From an uncultured Allomuricauda sp. (GTDB lineage: Bacteria; Bacteroidota; Bacteroidia; Flavobacteriales; Flavobacteriaceae): a stretch of DNA of 32,270 bases. The notes below the pieces were generated by a model. The model had not been told where the DNA came from, did not search any database, and saw only the letters and a program-made list of their open reading frames with translations. Positions 1-8,698 of this stretch are shown one piece after another. The DNA is taken from contig NZ_CAKZYF010000002.1 of NCBI RefSeq assembly GCF_937884665.1, forward strand, positions 1 through 32,270. Direction: 5' to 3'. Each line of letters starts with the position of its first letter. The stretch's first letter is position 1. The position numbers and the translations under genes were made by a program.

Positions 1-2467
1 GACCATAAGGATTTCATTTATCGGTTTTTCCCCCAACGAACAAACCGTGCAACTTTCAGGTTCAGCGGTAGAACTCAACGTAGTTTTACAAGAAAGTGGC
101 CAACAACTGGACGAAGTGGTGATAACGGCCTCATCCACGTTTAGATCGCAGAAACAAGCGCCTTTGTCCATTAGCTCAAAAAAGATGGCGGAAATCACAA
201 AACTATCAGCGAATAGCCAAGCCGACATTCTTCGCGATGTACCTGGTATTACCGCTGAAGGTGGTGGTGGTGAAACGGCAACAAATTTGTTTGTAAGAGG
301 TCTTCCCTCAGGAGGTCAATATGTTTTTAATCCGCTGCAATATGACGGGATGCCCTTAATGAGCACCTTTGGATTGAACTCCTCAGCGCATGATGTATAT
401 GCCCGTCCTGATATTGGGTTCAAAGGTGTTGAATTTGTTCGAGGAGGTGCAGCCGTACTTTATGGCGCCGGTTCCGTTGCAGGGATTATCAATTATACCA
501 GTAAAACGGGAGATACCAATCCAGGTAATATCATCAATGTGGAATGGGGAAGTCGGGGCCGTTTAAAAACCGATTTTTACACCGGAGGTCGAATCGGAGG
601 TGAAGATTCCAATACCTTTTACGCCTTTACGGGATTTGTTCGAAAAGACGATGGCCCGATAGAGACGGGCCTACCAACCCGCGGGGTACAGTTTAGGGGC
701 AATATCAAAAAACGGTTTGAGAAAGGTTCCTTTACAGTTCACGGACAATTTATTGATGACAATGCCCAGTTCTTTCTGCCTTTGCCATTGGAAGGTGGTT
801 CAAGGGAGCGCATAGCAGGAAATGATGGGGAAGACGTTGAACAGCTACTTTCGGGTGAGCTGGCCGAAACATCTTTCCTGACCCCCGGTGGGGTGTATAA
901 GAGTCCCATTGAGGACGGGGTATCCACACAAGGGGGGTATGTAATGGGTGAATTTCTTTATAATTTTTCAGAAGACCTTCGCTTTAAATCCAAGATACGG
1001 TATGCCAACTATAAACATGATTTCGCTTTGTACGTTGGAGGCGATGGAGACTTCGGAAACCCGATAGCGTTGTCCGATTACGTTTCTGAAATCGCTCCCG
1101 GTAATCAAGGATTTGTCGCAACCTATCAAGGGGGCAGCGGGGCACAAATCAGTGACACCGACCTCGTGGTTGAAAACCTGCATATCGACCGATTAAGACC
1201 TATGACGGACTATTCCGGAGAGGTCAACCTTATTTATAAAACGCCGAATAGAAATCACACCTTTACCTTAGGAAGTTTTCTATCGCGGACCGAGGCGGAG
1301 GACGTCAACTTTCAATACAGGGTGCTTTCTGAATTCAACAATAATCCACGTTTGGTAAATCTCAGCTTTACAGATGGAACTGGGGGCAATGTGATTTTCT
1401 CTGAAGGCGGTCTTTACAATAGAATTGGAATGACCACCAATCGCTTTTTAGAACAGAGTCGTACCGCCTTCTATATAACGGATGAAATGATTTTTGATAG
1501 ATGGCGCTTCGATGTGGGAATACGTGTGGAAACAACTTCAGGTGTTTTTAGTGATGGGGGCTTGGAAGAAACCCAGGTTTATGACAATCCTGATTTGACC
1601 CCTGAGCTGAGCAATGTGCAGTTTGCAGATGGCAGTTTTACCCGAGCTGAAATCAATGCGACGGACTGGGCCGTTTCTTTGGCAGGGCTTTACGAATTAA
1701 CGGAGACCACCAATCTGTACGCTAACTTTTCCAGAGGATTCTTTTTTCCCCAACAACGAGGGTTCGCTCCTGTTCCCGGTATACGCGAATCCAACTATGA
1801 ATCGGAGACCATAATACAGGGAGAATTAGGGGCCAAATTTGGAACATCTGCCTTTTCTGGGTCCGTTGCAGGCTATTTTGTGAACCTAAGCGATAGAATC
1901 CGAATAGATCAGGCCATAGTAGGTGGACAGTTGGTTGACCAAGGCAGAAGTGAACAGACCACCAGAACCTTTGGGCTGGAAGCTACATGGAGTTACAGAT
2001 TTTTGGAAAGCTGGAGTTTAAACGGAACAGCGACCTACCAAGACCATGAGATTTCCAAAAATGAGACCACAGATTTGACCAATGGAGATGTTTCGACCAT
2101 CAATGAAGGTAATGAAATCGGTAGGCAGCCCAACTTTTTGGGAAGTCTTTCCTTAAACTTCGATGATAAAGGGTTCGATGCCAATTTTACGTTGAACCAT
2201 ACTGGAAACAAATTCACGGACGATAGCAATAATGTGGAACTCGATGCTATTACCATAGCGCGACTGGGGGCGGGTTATACGTTCAGGACAGAAGATGTAA
2301 ACGCTCTCCGATTGGGCTTCTCAGTATTCAATCTGTTCGATAGCGATGGTTTGACAGAGGGTAACCCAAGAGCAGGTATCGCTGGTCAATCTGCTGATGG
2401 GGAATTCTTCTTTGGAAGACCGATTCTTCCCAGACGTTTTTTCCTTACCGCTACATTTAATTTTTAG
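1..2467 (+). CDS. TonB-dependent receptor, 5' end outside the window
   Basis: This is an outer-membrane beta-barrel receptor that would import a ligand using TonB energy. The reading frame is open to the left edge: codons from position 2 read TIRISFIGFSPNEQTVQL, which is the end of a carboxypeptidase-regulatory-like domain. The GTG at 47 is therefore internal and the true start lies upstream. A TonB-box-like DEVVITAS segment follows. The plug domain comes next (LRDVPGITAEGG, then LFVRGLPSGG and LYGAGSVAGIINYTS), and the barrel ends in the aromatic C-terminus TATFNF. Overall it resembles FecA-type siderophore receptors, but no SusD partner is visible. A glycosylglycerate hydrolase, symporter and glycerate kinase follow on the same strand, so a sugar-like ligand is possible. 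The ligand cannot be read from the sequence. A hairpin with a T-run follows the stop. Confidence 0.93.
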   Translation, partial: TIRISFIGFSPNEQTVQLSGSAVELNVVLQESGQQLDEVVITASSTFRSQKQAPLSISSKKMAEITKLSANSQADILRDVPGITAEGGGGETATNLFVRGLPSGGQYVFNPLQYDGMPLMSTFGLNSSAHDVYARPDIGFKGVEFVRGGAAVLYGAGSVAGIINYTSKTGDTNPGNIINVEWGSRGRLKTDFYTGGRIGGEDSNTFYAFTGFVRKDDGPIETGLPTRGVQFRGNIKKRFEKGSFTVHGQFIDDNAQFFLPLPLEGGSRERIAGNDGEDVEQLLSGELAETSFLTPGGVYKSPIEDGVSTQGGYVMGEFLYNFSEDLRFKSKIRYANYKHDFALYVGGDGDFGNPIALSDYVSEIAPGNQGFVATYQGGSGAQISDTDLVVENLHIDRLRPMTDYSGEVNLIYKTPNRNHTFTLGSFLSRTEAEDVNFQYRVLSEFNNNPRLVNLSFTDGTGGNVIFSEGGLYNRIGMTTNRFLEQSRTAFYITDEMIFDRWRFDVGIRVETTSGVFSDGGLEETQVYDNPDLTPELSNVQFADGSFTRAEINATDWAVSLAGLYELTETTNLYANFSRGFFFPQQRGFAPVPGIRESNYESETIIQGELGAKFGTSAFSGSVAGYFVNLSDRIRIDQAIVGGQLVDQGRSEQTTRTFGLEATWSYRFLESWSLNGTATYQDHEISKNETTDLTNGDVSTINEGNEIGRQPNFLGSLSLNFDDKGFDANFTLNHTGNKFTDDSNNVELDAITIARLGAGYTFRTEDVNALRLGFSVFNLFDSDGLTEGNPRAGIAGQSADGEFFFGRPILPRRFFLTATFNF

Positions 2468-2509
2468 AAGGCAAAAAAATAGTTTAAGTTAGTTTGTAGT
2501 TCAAGCGGT

Positions 2510-2541
2510 GTATTGGCGGTGAAAGCCGCCAATACATTTTT
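2510..2541 (+). terminator. Perfect hairpin plus T-run between receptor and hydrolase
   Basis: GTATTGGCGG (2510-2519) pairs perfectly with CCGCCAATAC (2526-2535). The loop TGAAAG contains a GAAA tetraloop, and T5 follows at 2537-2541. This has the form of an intrinsic terminator. It ends only 11 bases before the ATG of the next gene, so it could end the receptor mRNA, partly attenuate read-through, or protect a processed 3' end. Confidence 0.75.
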
Positions 2542-2552
2542 AAAAGGTATCC

Positions 2553-3863
2553 ATGAGAGAAGAACTGATCAATAGCGCCAAAAAAGTTTTGGACAATAAC
2601 TTTCAAGAAGGAGGGTTTACCATACCCAGTAAAGGGCTGTATCCCTTTCAATGGAAATGGGATTCCGGATTCATTGCTTTGGGCTACGCGCACTATAATG
2701 TGCATAGGGCCAAACGCGAAATAAAAACATTATTGGATGCCCAGTGGGAAAACGGTTTTATTCCACATATCATTTTTCACAATGACAGCGACACCTACTT
2801 TCCAGGACCTGATTTTCACAAGTCCCATTTGCATCCAAAGGCATCCAAAAAGTTTCGTTCTACTGGAATGACACAACCTCCGGTCACCGGTTTTGTCTTA
2901 CAACGCTTGCTTGAGATAATCGGGGACGATTTTATGCCGTTTATCCAGTCGCATATTGACCAAGTTTATCAAAATCACGTTTACTTCTACGAAAATAGGG
3001 ATATAAAAGATGAAGGTTTGGTCTACATCTACCACAATTGGGAATCGGGTACAGATAATTCTCCCATGTGGGACGACATTTGGGCCACCATGAATTCGCC
3101 GGAATATGAATTTGAACGAAGGGACACCACTCACGTGGATCCAGCGCAAAGACCTTCAAAAAGAGAATACGACCACTATCTTCATATCATTGAAATTGCT
3201 AAAAAACACAATTACGATGATACAAGGATTTCGGAACACTCACCTTTTTTGGTATTGGACCCCCTTTTTAATGCCATGCTTATAAAATCTAATGAAGCCT
3301 TGATCCATCTGTATGGCCTTCTCGGAGATAACCAGGATAAAATAGCTTACTTACAAGCCAAACAAAAACTAGGCATTCAAAGTTTTAACAGGAAATTGTT
3401 CAATAAAAAATTAGGGGTTTACGTGCATTATGACCTTAAAGCCGATGAACAGATAGCTTATGTATCCTCATCTTCATTTTCACCGCTTTTTGCAGGAATT
3501 CCCGATAGTGCGCGCGCTGAAAGTATGGTACAGACCATGTTGGAAAAATTTGGCGGGGAAGGAAAATACCTCTGTGCGTCCTTTGATCCCACACATGAAC
3601 GATTCAACCCTCAAAAGTATTGGCGAGGACCTATTTGGATCAATATGAATTGGATGATTCACCATGGTCTTAAAAGGTATGGATACAAAGAATTGGCCAA
3701 TAGAATCAAAAGGGACTCTTTGGAACTAATAGAAAATAATGGTTTCTACGAATACTTTGATGCCAGAAAATCAAATGCCAAGGCCCAAAAGAGTGGATAT
3801 GGAGGAAATAATTTTTCGTGGAGTGCCGCCCTGCTCATCGATTTTCTAAATGATGGAGACTGA
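2553..3863 (+). CDS. GH63-type mannosylglycerate/glucosylglycerate hydrolase
   Basis: A 436-aa (alpha/alpha)6-barrel glycosidase predicted to hydrolyse mannosylglycerate or glucosylglycerate to hexose and D-glycerate. No signal peptide is present, so it should be cytoplasmic. Visible motifs are Y30 with WKWD at 34-37, Y82, NWESGTDNS at 162-170 (W163, G166, D168), YWRGPIW at 356-362, and E400 in FYEYFD. From memory, the active site of the mycobacterial glucosylglycerate hydrolase is Y36, W42, D43, Y88, W177, G180, D182, Y375, W376, W381 and E419. These positions match with constant offsets of 6, 14 and 19, so the proposed acid (D168) and base (E400) are both present. A glycerate kinase lies downstream in the same gene run. 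The gene overlaps the track of the next one near its 3' end. Other GH63 or trehalase-like specificities remain possible; sugar preference cannot be told. Confidence 0.85.
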   Translation: MREELINSAKKVLDNNFQEGGFTIPSKGLYPFQWKWDSGFIALGYAHYNVHRAKREIKTLLDAQWENGFIPHIIFHNDSDTYFPGPDFHKSHLHPKASKKFRSTGMTQPPVTGFVLQRLLEIIGDDFMPFIQSHIDQVYQNHVYFYENRDIKDEGLVYIYHNWESGTDNSPMWDDIWATMNSPEYEFERRDTTHVDPAQRPSKREYDHYLHIIEIAKKHNYDDTRISEHSPFLVLDPLFNAMLIKSNEALIHLYGLLGDNQDKIAYLQAKQKLGIQSFNRKLFNKKLGVYVHYDLKADEQIAYVSSSSFSPLFAGIPDSARAESMVQTMLEKFGGEGKYLCASFDPTHERFNPQKYWRGPIWINMNWMIHHGLKRYGYKELANRIKRDSLELIENNGFYEYFDARKSNAKAQKSGYGGNNFSWSAALLIDFLNDGD

Positions 3864-3870
3864 CCTGCCC

Positions 3871-4464
3871 ATGGATTTTGACTTTGCCAAAGATTATGTG
3901 TTGGAAAATAAGAGGACAAGACTGGAACCTTTGCAAATGGGACATGAAAAAGGATTGGTCAACGTTGCTTCCGAGGAAGAGGTTTGGACATATTTTTTAG
4001 GGAAATCAAATGGCAAAGCCAATTTTGGGAAGTATATTTTAGACACACAAAAAGCTCGGGCAATGCAAAAGGAATACGCTTTTGCAGTTTACGATAAAGC
4101 CAGAGGACTTTATGCTGGAAGCACGCGCTTTTTTGATTTTGACAAGGACCTTAACACGGTAAGATTGGGATATACTTGGTACGGTAAAAGTTATTGGGGT
4201 ACCGGGCTAAATAAGAATTGCAAGTTTCTATTGTTTCAGTTTGCATTTGAACAGATGGAAGTAGAGCGTGTGGGGCTAGGCGCCCATGCTGAAAATGTAA
4301 GAAGCATTTCGGCCATGGAAAGTGTTGGATGCAAAAGGGAAGGAGTTGTACGAAATCTTTTTCCTTCCATTCACAAAGAAGGACGGGCTGATGCCGTGCT
4401 GCTGGGAATCTTAAAGGATGAATGGTTCCAGTACGCAAAAAACGACCTAAACCAACGATTATGA
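3871..4464 (+). CDS. GNAT-family N-acetyltransferase (RimJ/RimL-like)
   Basis: A cytoplasmic acetyl-CoA-dependent acetyltransferase of about 197 aa; its acceptor is unknown. The frame is open from an ATG at 3850, inside the hydrolase gene. I prefer the ATG at 3871 (MDFDFAKDYVLENKR), which follows the hydrolase stop and has GGAG at 3855-3858. The core has VRLGYTWYGKSYWGTGLN, and the acetyl-CoA loop reads SYWGTG, with Ser where Q/R is usual. NVRSISAMESVG and a KREGVVRN-like strand follow. Its stop overlaps the symporter ATG (ATGA at 4461-4464), which implies translational coupling. A clear paralogue lies at 8699-9295. Its place in the locus suggests co-expression, but a role in glycosylglycerate use is only inference. 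Confidence 0.85.
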   Translation: MDFDFAKDYVLENKRTRLEPLQMGHEKGLVNVASEEEVWTYFLGKSNGKANFGKYILDTQKARAMQKEYAFAVYDKARGLYAGSTRFFDFDKDLNTVRLGYTWYGKSYWGTGLNKNCKFLLFQFAFEQMEVERVGLGAHAENVRSISAMESVGCKREGVVRNLFPSIHKEGRADAVLLGILKDEWFQYAKNDLNQRL

Positions 4465-6065
4465 ATTATATCGATTACATCATCATTATCGTGTATCTGA
4501 TTGCCTTTCTGGGAATCGGCTACTTCTTTAAGGAAAATAAAAGTTCAGGGGATTACTTTCTGGGAGGGCGGAGTATGGGATGGCTCCCGCTGAGTCTATC
4601 GACCATGGCCACCCAGCTTTCGGCCATCAGCTTCATTTCCGCACCTGCTTTCGTAGGATTGAAAGATGGTGGGGGACTGCAATGGCTTACCTATGAATTT
4701 GGAGTGCCTTTGGCCATGGCATTCTTGATGGTTGCCTTGATTCCAACCCTGTACAAATCCGGAATAGTCAGTGTTTACGAATACCTTGAAAAACGCTTTG
4801 ATGCTTCTTCACGATTACTGATAAGCTTCGTTTTTCAAATAAGTCGCTCCGTTGCTACAGGGGTTATGGTCTACACCATGGCCTTAATTCTCCAAGCGAC
4901 AATCGGGATCGATTTCTGGATTTCTGTCCTGATCATTGGGGTAATCACGTTGATATATTCGTTCCAAGGGGGCATGAAGGCAGTTATTTGGGGCGATGTG
5001 ATACAAATGATCATTCTCTTTTTGGGAATCGTTATTTGCCTCGTCTACGGTATTAGCGAATTGGGTGGTTTTGAGAACTTCCTGACCCATGTGGACAAAG
5101 AGAGAATAACAGCTGTGGATTTCACCAAATGGGGTTTCAACAATGCCGATAAAAACGACGAGTTTGGTTTTTGGCCCATGGTTATAGGAGGCTTCTTTCT
5201 CTATGCGTCATATTATGGTACCGACCAGACACAATCGCAGCGTTTGCTTTCTGCTAAGGGCATGCCCACAATCAAAAAATTATTATTGGCCAATGGGCTG
5301 TTTCGTTTTCCCTTAACCTTGACCTATTGTATTATGGGCTTGGTCTTAGGGACTTTATTGGTTCAAGATTTGGGTTTTCAGGAAATGATGGAATCCGTGT
5401 ACCAAGCCAATATTGGTTCCTTGGAAGGAAAAAAAGCAGATTTGATGGTTCCGGTATTTATCATCAATTACCTTCCCAACGGGATAATCGGAATTCTTAT
5501 AGTGGCGATAATGTCCGCGGCCATGTCTTCTCTAAGTTCAACGGTAAATTCGCTTTCGGCGGTAACTATGGAGGATTTTGTAAAACGCTATAAACCGGAT
5601 ATGAACGATTCCAAATACGTGCTCACGTCAAGGTTGCTATCGCTGTTTTGGGGATTGGTTTGTTTGTTCTTCGCGTTTTTTGCAGGCAGTATTGAGGGTA
5701 CTGTGATTGAAGTGATCAATAAAATCAGTTCTGTGTTCTATGGTCCTATTTTAGCAGGATTCGTCCTGGCCATCCTTACTAAAAAGACCCATGCCCTGGG
5801 TGCCAATATCGGTATTGTTACCGGGGTACTGTTCAACATATATTTATGGCTTTATGTGCCAGATGTTTTTTGGTTCTGGTGGAACGCCATAGGTTGTGTT
5901 GTAACCATTATAGTGGCCATAATTGTAAGTCTTTTGGTCAAGAGGAAGATCAATAAAGGATTGGAAGTGGTATATTCCCCATCTAAAAAAGAGGTTGGAC
6001 TATTGCTTGGATTTTTTGCTTTTATTGTGGTGTTGAGTATTTATATGCCCAAACTTCTTTCCTAG
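4461..6065 (+). CDS. Sodium:solute symporter (SSS family)
   Basis: A 534-aa inner-membrane Na+-coupled symporter. The chosen ATG at 4461 overlaps the preceding stop as ATGA and gives the expected N-terminus MNYIDYIIIIVYL. The frame is also open from 4422, but those extra residues (MVPVRKKRPKP) belong inside the upstream gene. Family marks are SSGDYFLGGRSMGWLPLSLS near residues 28-47, many hydrophobic helices through to the C-terminus, and AAMSSLSSTVNSLSA near residues 352-366, which corresponds to the Na2-site helix. SSS members carry sugars, sialic acids, amino acids or carboxylates. Next to a cytoplasmic glycosylglycerate hydrolase, the simplest inference is import of the glycoside or of glycerate. 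Confidence 0.92.
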   Translation: MNYIDYIIIIVYLIAFLGIGYFFKENKSSGDYFLGGRSMGWLPLSLSTMATQLSAISFISAPAFVGLKDGGGLQWLTYEFGVPLAMAFLMVALIPTLYKSGIVSVYEYLEKRFDASSRLLISFVFQISRSVATGVMVYTMALILQATIGIDFWISVLIIGVITLIYSFQGGMKAVIWGDVIQMIILFLGIVICLVYGISELGGFENFLTHVDKERITAVDFTKWGFNNADKNDEFGFWPMVIGGFFLYASYYGTDQTQSQRLLSAKGMPTIKKLLLANGLFRFPLTLTYCIMGLVLGTLLVQDLGFQEMMESVYQANIGSLEGKKADLMVPVFIINYLPNGIIGILIVAIMSAAMSSLSSTVNSLSAVTMEDFVKRYKPDMNDSKYVLTSRLLSLFWGLVCLFFAFFAGSIEGTVIEVINKISSVFYGPILAGFVLAILTKKTHALGANIGIVTGVLFNIYLWLYVPDVFWFWWNAIGCVVTIIVAIIVSLLVKRKINKGLEVVYSPSKKEVGLLLGFFAFIVVLSIYMPKLLS

Positions 6066-6136
6066 TTATAAAAGGATATAGCGATTAAAATTTCTTCAAA
6101 CTGGGGTATATTTAGATGTTATTGCAATCCAGAAAT

Positions 6137-7147
6137 ATGAAAGTACATACACCTAGAGTCTTTGCCGTTTATATGCTCTTATTCTCCTCAATTTCGGCCT
6201 TAGGTCAACAGGAAGAGCAAATATATACACGACCTCCGTATTTAACATCAGGAGATACAGTGGCGATAGTAGCCCCGGCAGGTATACTCAAAAACCGTGA
6301 AAAGAGTATTTCAAAAGCTATGGAGATTTTATCTTCCTGGGGATTGCATCCTGTTCTGGGCAAACATCTCTACACTAAGAACAATCACTTTGCGGGTACC
6401 GATTCGCAAAGAGCGGCGGATTTTCAAAATGCAATGGATGACCCAAGGGTTAAGGCCATTTGGTGCGCTAGGGGAGGGTATGGTTCTATGCGGATATTGG
6501 ATAAGTTGGATTTCACCAAATTTAAGAAGTATCCAAAATGGGTGGTTGGATTTTCAGATATAACGGCTTTCCATGGGAAACTTGATCGCTTGGGTATCCA
6601 AAGTATACATGGTATGATGGCCGCAGGGCTTGATTTAAGTCAAGATATTTCCCATGAAACACAAGAAAATATCGATACGCTCAAGAAAGCACTCTTTGGC
6701 CAGCCGTTGCAATACCGGTTGAATTCTTCTCCTTTTAATAAAAAAGGCATTGCAAAAGGAGTTATCGTTGGAGGTAATCTTTCCCTGCTTCAAGCGTGTC
6801 TTCAATCCGATGCCAACTTGGATACAGCAGGTAAAATTCTCTTTATTGAAGAGATTGGTGAATATAGATATAGCATTGATAGGATGTTATATAGTCTTAA
6901 GCGAGCGGGGTATTTTGATGGGCTTGCCGCCTTGGTGGTGGGGGAAATCAGTAAAGTGAGAGCGAACACCACGCCATTCGGGATGTCAAATGAAGAACTT
7001 ATTTTGGACGTGGTCAAGGAGTGTGACTTTCCCGTACTTTTTCATTTTCCAGCGGGACATGGGGATAAAAATAGATCTATGGTTTTTGGTGAAAAAGTAA
7101 CTCTTGACGTAGGAGTGAACCAATCCACGATAACTTTCGAGAAATAG
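6137..7147 (+). CDS. Secreted LD-carboxypeptidase, peptidase family S66
   Basis: An LdcA-like serine peptidase of 336 aa. This family cleaves the L,D bond of murein tetrapeptides. The ATG at 6137 gives MKVHTPRVFAVYMLLFSSIS with a signal-peptide-like segment ending near ALGQ, so the protein is probably periplasmic or a processed lipid-free export, unlike cytosolic E. coli LdcA. An in-frame ATG at 6116 would add seven residues. Numbered from 6137, the triad is Ser140 in GFSD, Glu228 in IEEIGEY and His298 in PAGHG. The N-terminal part has GDTVAIVAPAG. It starts 71 bases after the symporter and ends five bases before glycerate kinase. Its link to the flanking catabolic genes is unclear; some S66 proteins act on other peptides. 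Confidence 0.9.
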   Translation: MKVHTPRVFAVYMLLFSSISALGQQEEQIYTRPPYLTSGDTVAIVAPAGILKNREKSISKAMEILSSWGLHPVLGKHLYTKNNHFAGTDSQRAADFQNAMDDPRVKAIWCARGGYGSMRILDKLDFTKFKKYPKWVVGFSDITAFHGKLDRLGIQSIHGMMAAGLDLSQDISHETQENIDTLKKALFGQPLQYRLNSSPFNKKGIAKGVIVGGNLSLLQACLQSDANLDTAGKILFIEEIGEYRYSIDRMLYSLKRAGYFDGLAALVVGEISKVRANTTPFGMSNEELILDVVKECDFPVLFHFPAGHGDKNRSMVFGEKVTLDVGVNQSTITFEK

Positions 7148-7152
7148 AATTG

Positions 7153-8295
7153 ATGAAATTTGTCCTCGCTCCCGATAAATACAAAGGCTCACTTTCTGGA
7201 GAACAATTTTGCGATGCTGTGGAGCAGGGTATTAAAAGCGTATTTCCAAAAGCCGAAATCCTTAAAAAACCACTGGCTGATGGCGGGGATGGTACCATTG
7301 AAGTAGTGAAGCAATATTTAAATGCAAGTGAAGTTGAGGTTGACGTGAAAAACCCCCTTTTTAAGGACATAACTGCGAGCTATCTCTTCTCTAAGGAAAA
7401 AAAGACAGCGTTTATCGAAATGTCCGAAGCTTCGGGATATAAATTGCTTTCCAAGACGGAGTTGAACTGTATGAATACCACAAGCCTGGGTACCGGTCAA
7501 TTGATAAAGGACGCCTTGGACAGAGGGTCAGAACAAATCGTTCTGGGAATTGGAGGAAGCGCTACCAACGATGGCGGAATGGGTATGGCCGTCGCTTTGG
7601 GCTATCAATTTTTCGATGCAGATGGGAATGAAGTGGAACCTATCGGAAGGAACCTTGGCAAAATCAGCAGTATTGAACGAGAATTTCGTCATTCCAAAAT
7701 AAAGGATGTTGATTTTAAGGTAGCGTGCGATGTTAAAAATCCCTTGTACGGAAAACAAGGTGCAGCCTATGTATATGGCCCCCAAAAAGGAGCTTCAAAG
7801 AAGGAAATAGCACTTTTAGATGCGGGATTGGAGAATTTTGCCCAAGTTATTCTTAAAGAGTTTGGGAGAGATGTTCAAGATATTCCAGGCGCGGGAGCAG
7901 CAGGGGGCCTGGGAGCAGGGGCCATGGTTTTTTTGGATGCAAGCCTTACTTCTGGAATTGACTTGATCAAGGAAATGGCCCAATTTGAAGAAGCCATCCA
8001 AAATGCCAATTGGATCATAACTGGGGAAGGACAGTTGGATAGTCAGACCCTTTCAGGCAAAACGATTGATGGGGTCATCCATTCAGCTCAAAAATATCAT
8101 ATCCCAGTAGCTGCTTTTTGTGGGTCCGTTTCTGTGGACATTCAAAATTTGGATGCCTTGGGATTGGATTATGTGACTTCGATTCTCAATCAACCCGGAA
8201 CTTTGGAAGATGCCAAGAAAAAGAGTTGTGAAAACCTGGAGATTGCGGCCTATAATTTTGCTAAAGTTTTAAAGGCTCTCCAACCCAAAAGGTGA
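7153..8295 (+). CDS. Glycerate kinase (GK-I, GarK/GlxK family)
   Basis: This enzyme phosphorylates D-glycerate with ATP; family members from E. coli make 2-phosphoglycerate, which enters lower glycolysis. The ATG at 7153 gives MKFVLAPDKYKGSLSG, the standard N-terminus; a TTG one codon upstream is less likely. Other family marks are KPLADGGDGTIEVV near residue 40, LGIGGSATNDGGMGMA near residue 133, the Gly/Ala-rich segment GAGAAGGLGAGAM, and WIITGEGQLDSQTLSGK near the C-terminus. Length (380 aa) is normal. It starts five bases after the LD-carboxypeptidase stop, so the two are very likely co-transcribed. It provides a sink for the glycerate released by the hydrolase four genes upstream. Its stop is one base from the convergent gene's stop. 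Confidence 0.95.
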   Translation: MKFVLAPDKYKGSLSGEQFCDAVEQGIKSVFPKAEILKKPLADGGDGTIEVVKQYLNASEVEVDVKNPLFKDITASYLFSKEKKTAFIEMSEASGYKLLSKTELNCMNTTSLGTGQLIKDALDRGSEQIVLGIGGSATNDGGMGMAVALGYQFFDADGNEVEPIGRNLGKISSIEREFRHSKIKDVDFKVACDVKNPLYGKQGAAYVYGPQKGASKKEIALLDAGLENFAQVILKEFGRDVQDIPGAGAAGGLGAGAMVFLDASLTSGIDLIKEMAQFEEAIQNANWIITGEGQLDSQTLSGKTIDGVIHSAQKYHIPVAAFCGSVSVDIQNLDALGLDYVTSILNQPGTLEDAKKKSCENLEIAAYNFAKVLKALQPKR

Positions 8296-8296
8296 C

Positions 8297-8692
8297 CTAA
8301 TCAAAAGGTAACGGATCAGGTTCTAAATAGTGTTGCCTGGCCCGTGGCGAATTGTAGATGTCAAAACCATAGTGCGTGGCCATGATCTGTTTAAAGTTAT
8401 TCTTTAGTCTAGAGTTGTTTTTGATAAAAGTTTGAAAATTTTTGGACGTGTCTTTGCGCATAAAATGATAAACCGCGCGAACAGCTGCCACCGTCAAGGT
8501 TTTATTGAATTTTTCTGGGACGCCTAATTTTAAGGTATACGATTGAATTTGAGAAACTATATTCGAGATGGCTTTTTCTATGCCGTACTGTTCAATATGG
8601 ATCCAAGCCAATCGGATGTGGGCCTCGTGCGTAAAAAGCGCTGGAGGTAATTCGCCAGTTTCAAACTTCTTTTCAAACGCTACATCAGTCAT
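8297..8692 (-). CDS. Conserved protein of unknown function, 131 aa
   Basis: I recognise the type but not a function. The protein starts MTDVAFEKKFETGELPP and contains FTHEAHIRLAWIHIEQYG, a His-containing motif found in many short bacterial proteins of unknown role. No signal peptide or membrane helix is seen; a mostly helical cytosolic protein is likely. The pattern of conserved His (FTHEAHIRLAW, VYHFMR, ATHYGFD) could suit metal binding, but that is inference. It lies six bases downstream of the GNAT gene at 8699-9295 and is probably in its operon. Its stop faces the glycerate kinase stop with one base between, and no terminator is visible there. Confidence 0.8.
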   Translation of the reverse strand: MTDVAFEKKFETGELPPALFTHEAHIRLAWIHIEQYGIEKAISNIVSQIQSYTLKLGVPEKFNKTLTVAAVRAVYHFMRKDTSKNFQTFIKNNSRLKNNFKQIMATHYGFDIYNSPRARQHYLEPDPLPFD

Positions 8693-8698
8693 CGCTCA

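Noticed and set aside
47..2467. GTG at 47 as the start of the receptor
   Set aside because: The frame is open upstream to the window edge and encodes a typical regulatory-like domain end, so the gene starts outside the window.
4422..4460. ATG at 4422 as the symporter start
   Set aside because: It adds a basic stretch within the GNAT gene; the ATG at 4461 in an ATGA overlap gives the normal SSS N-terminus.
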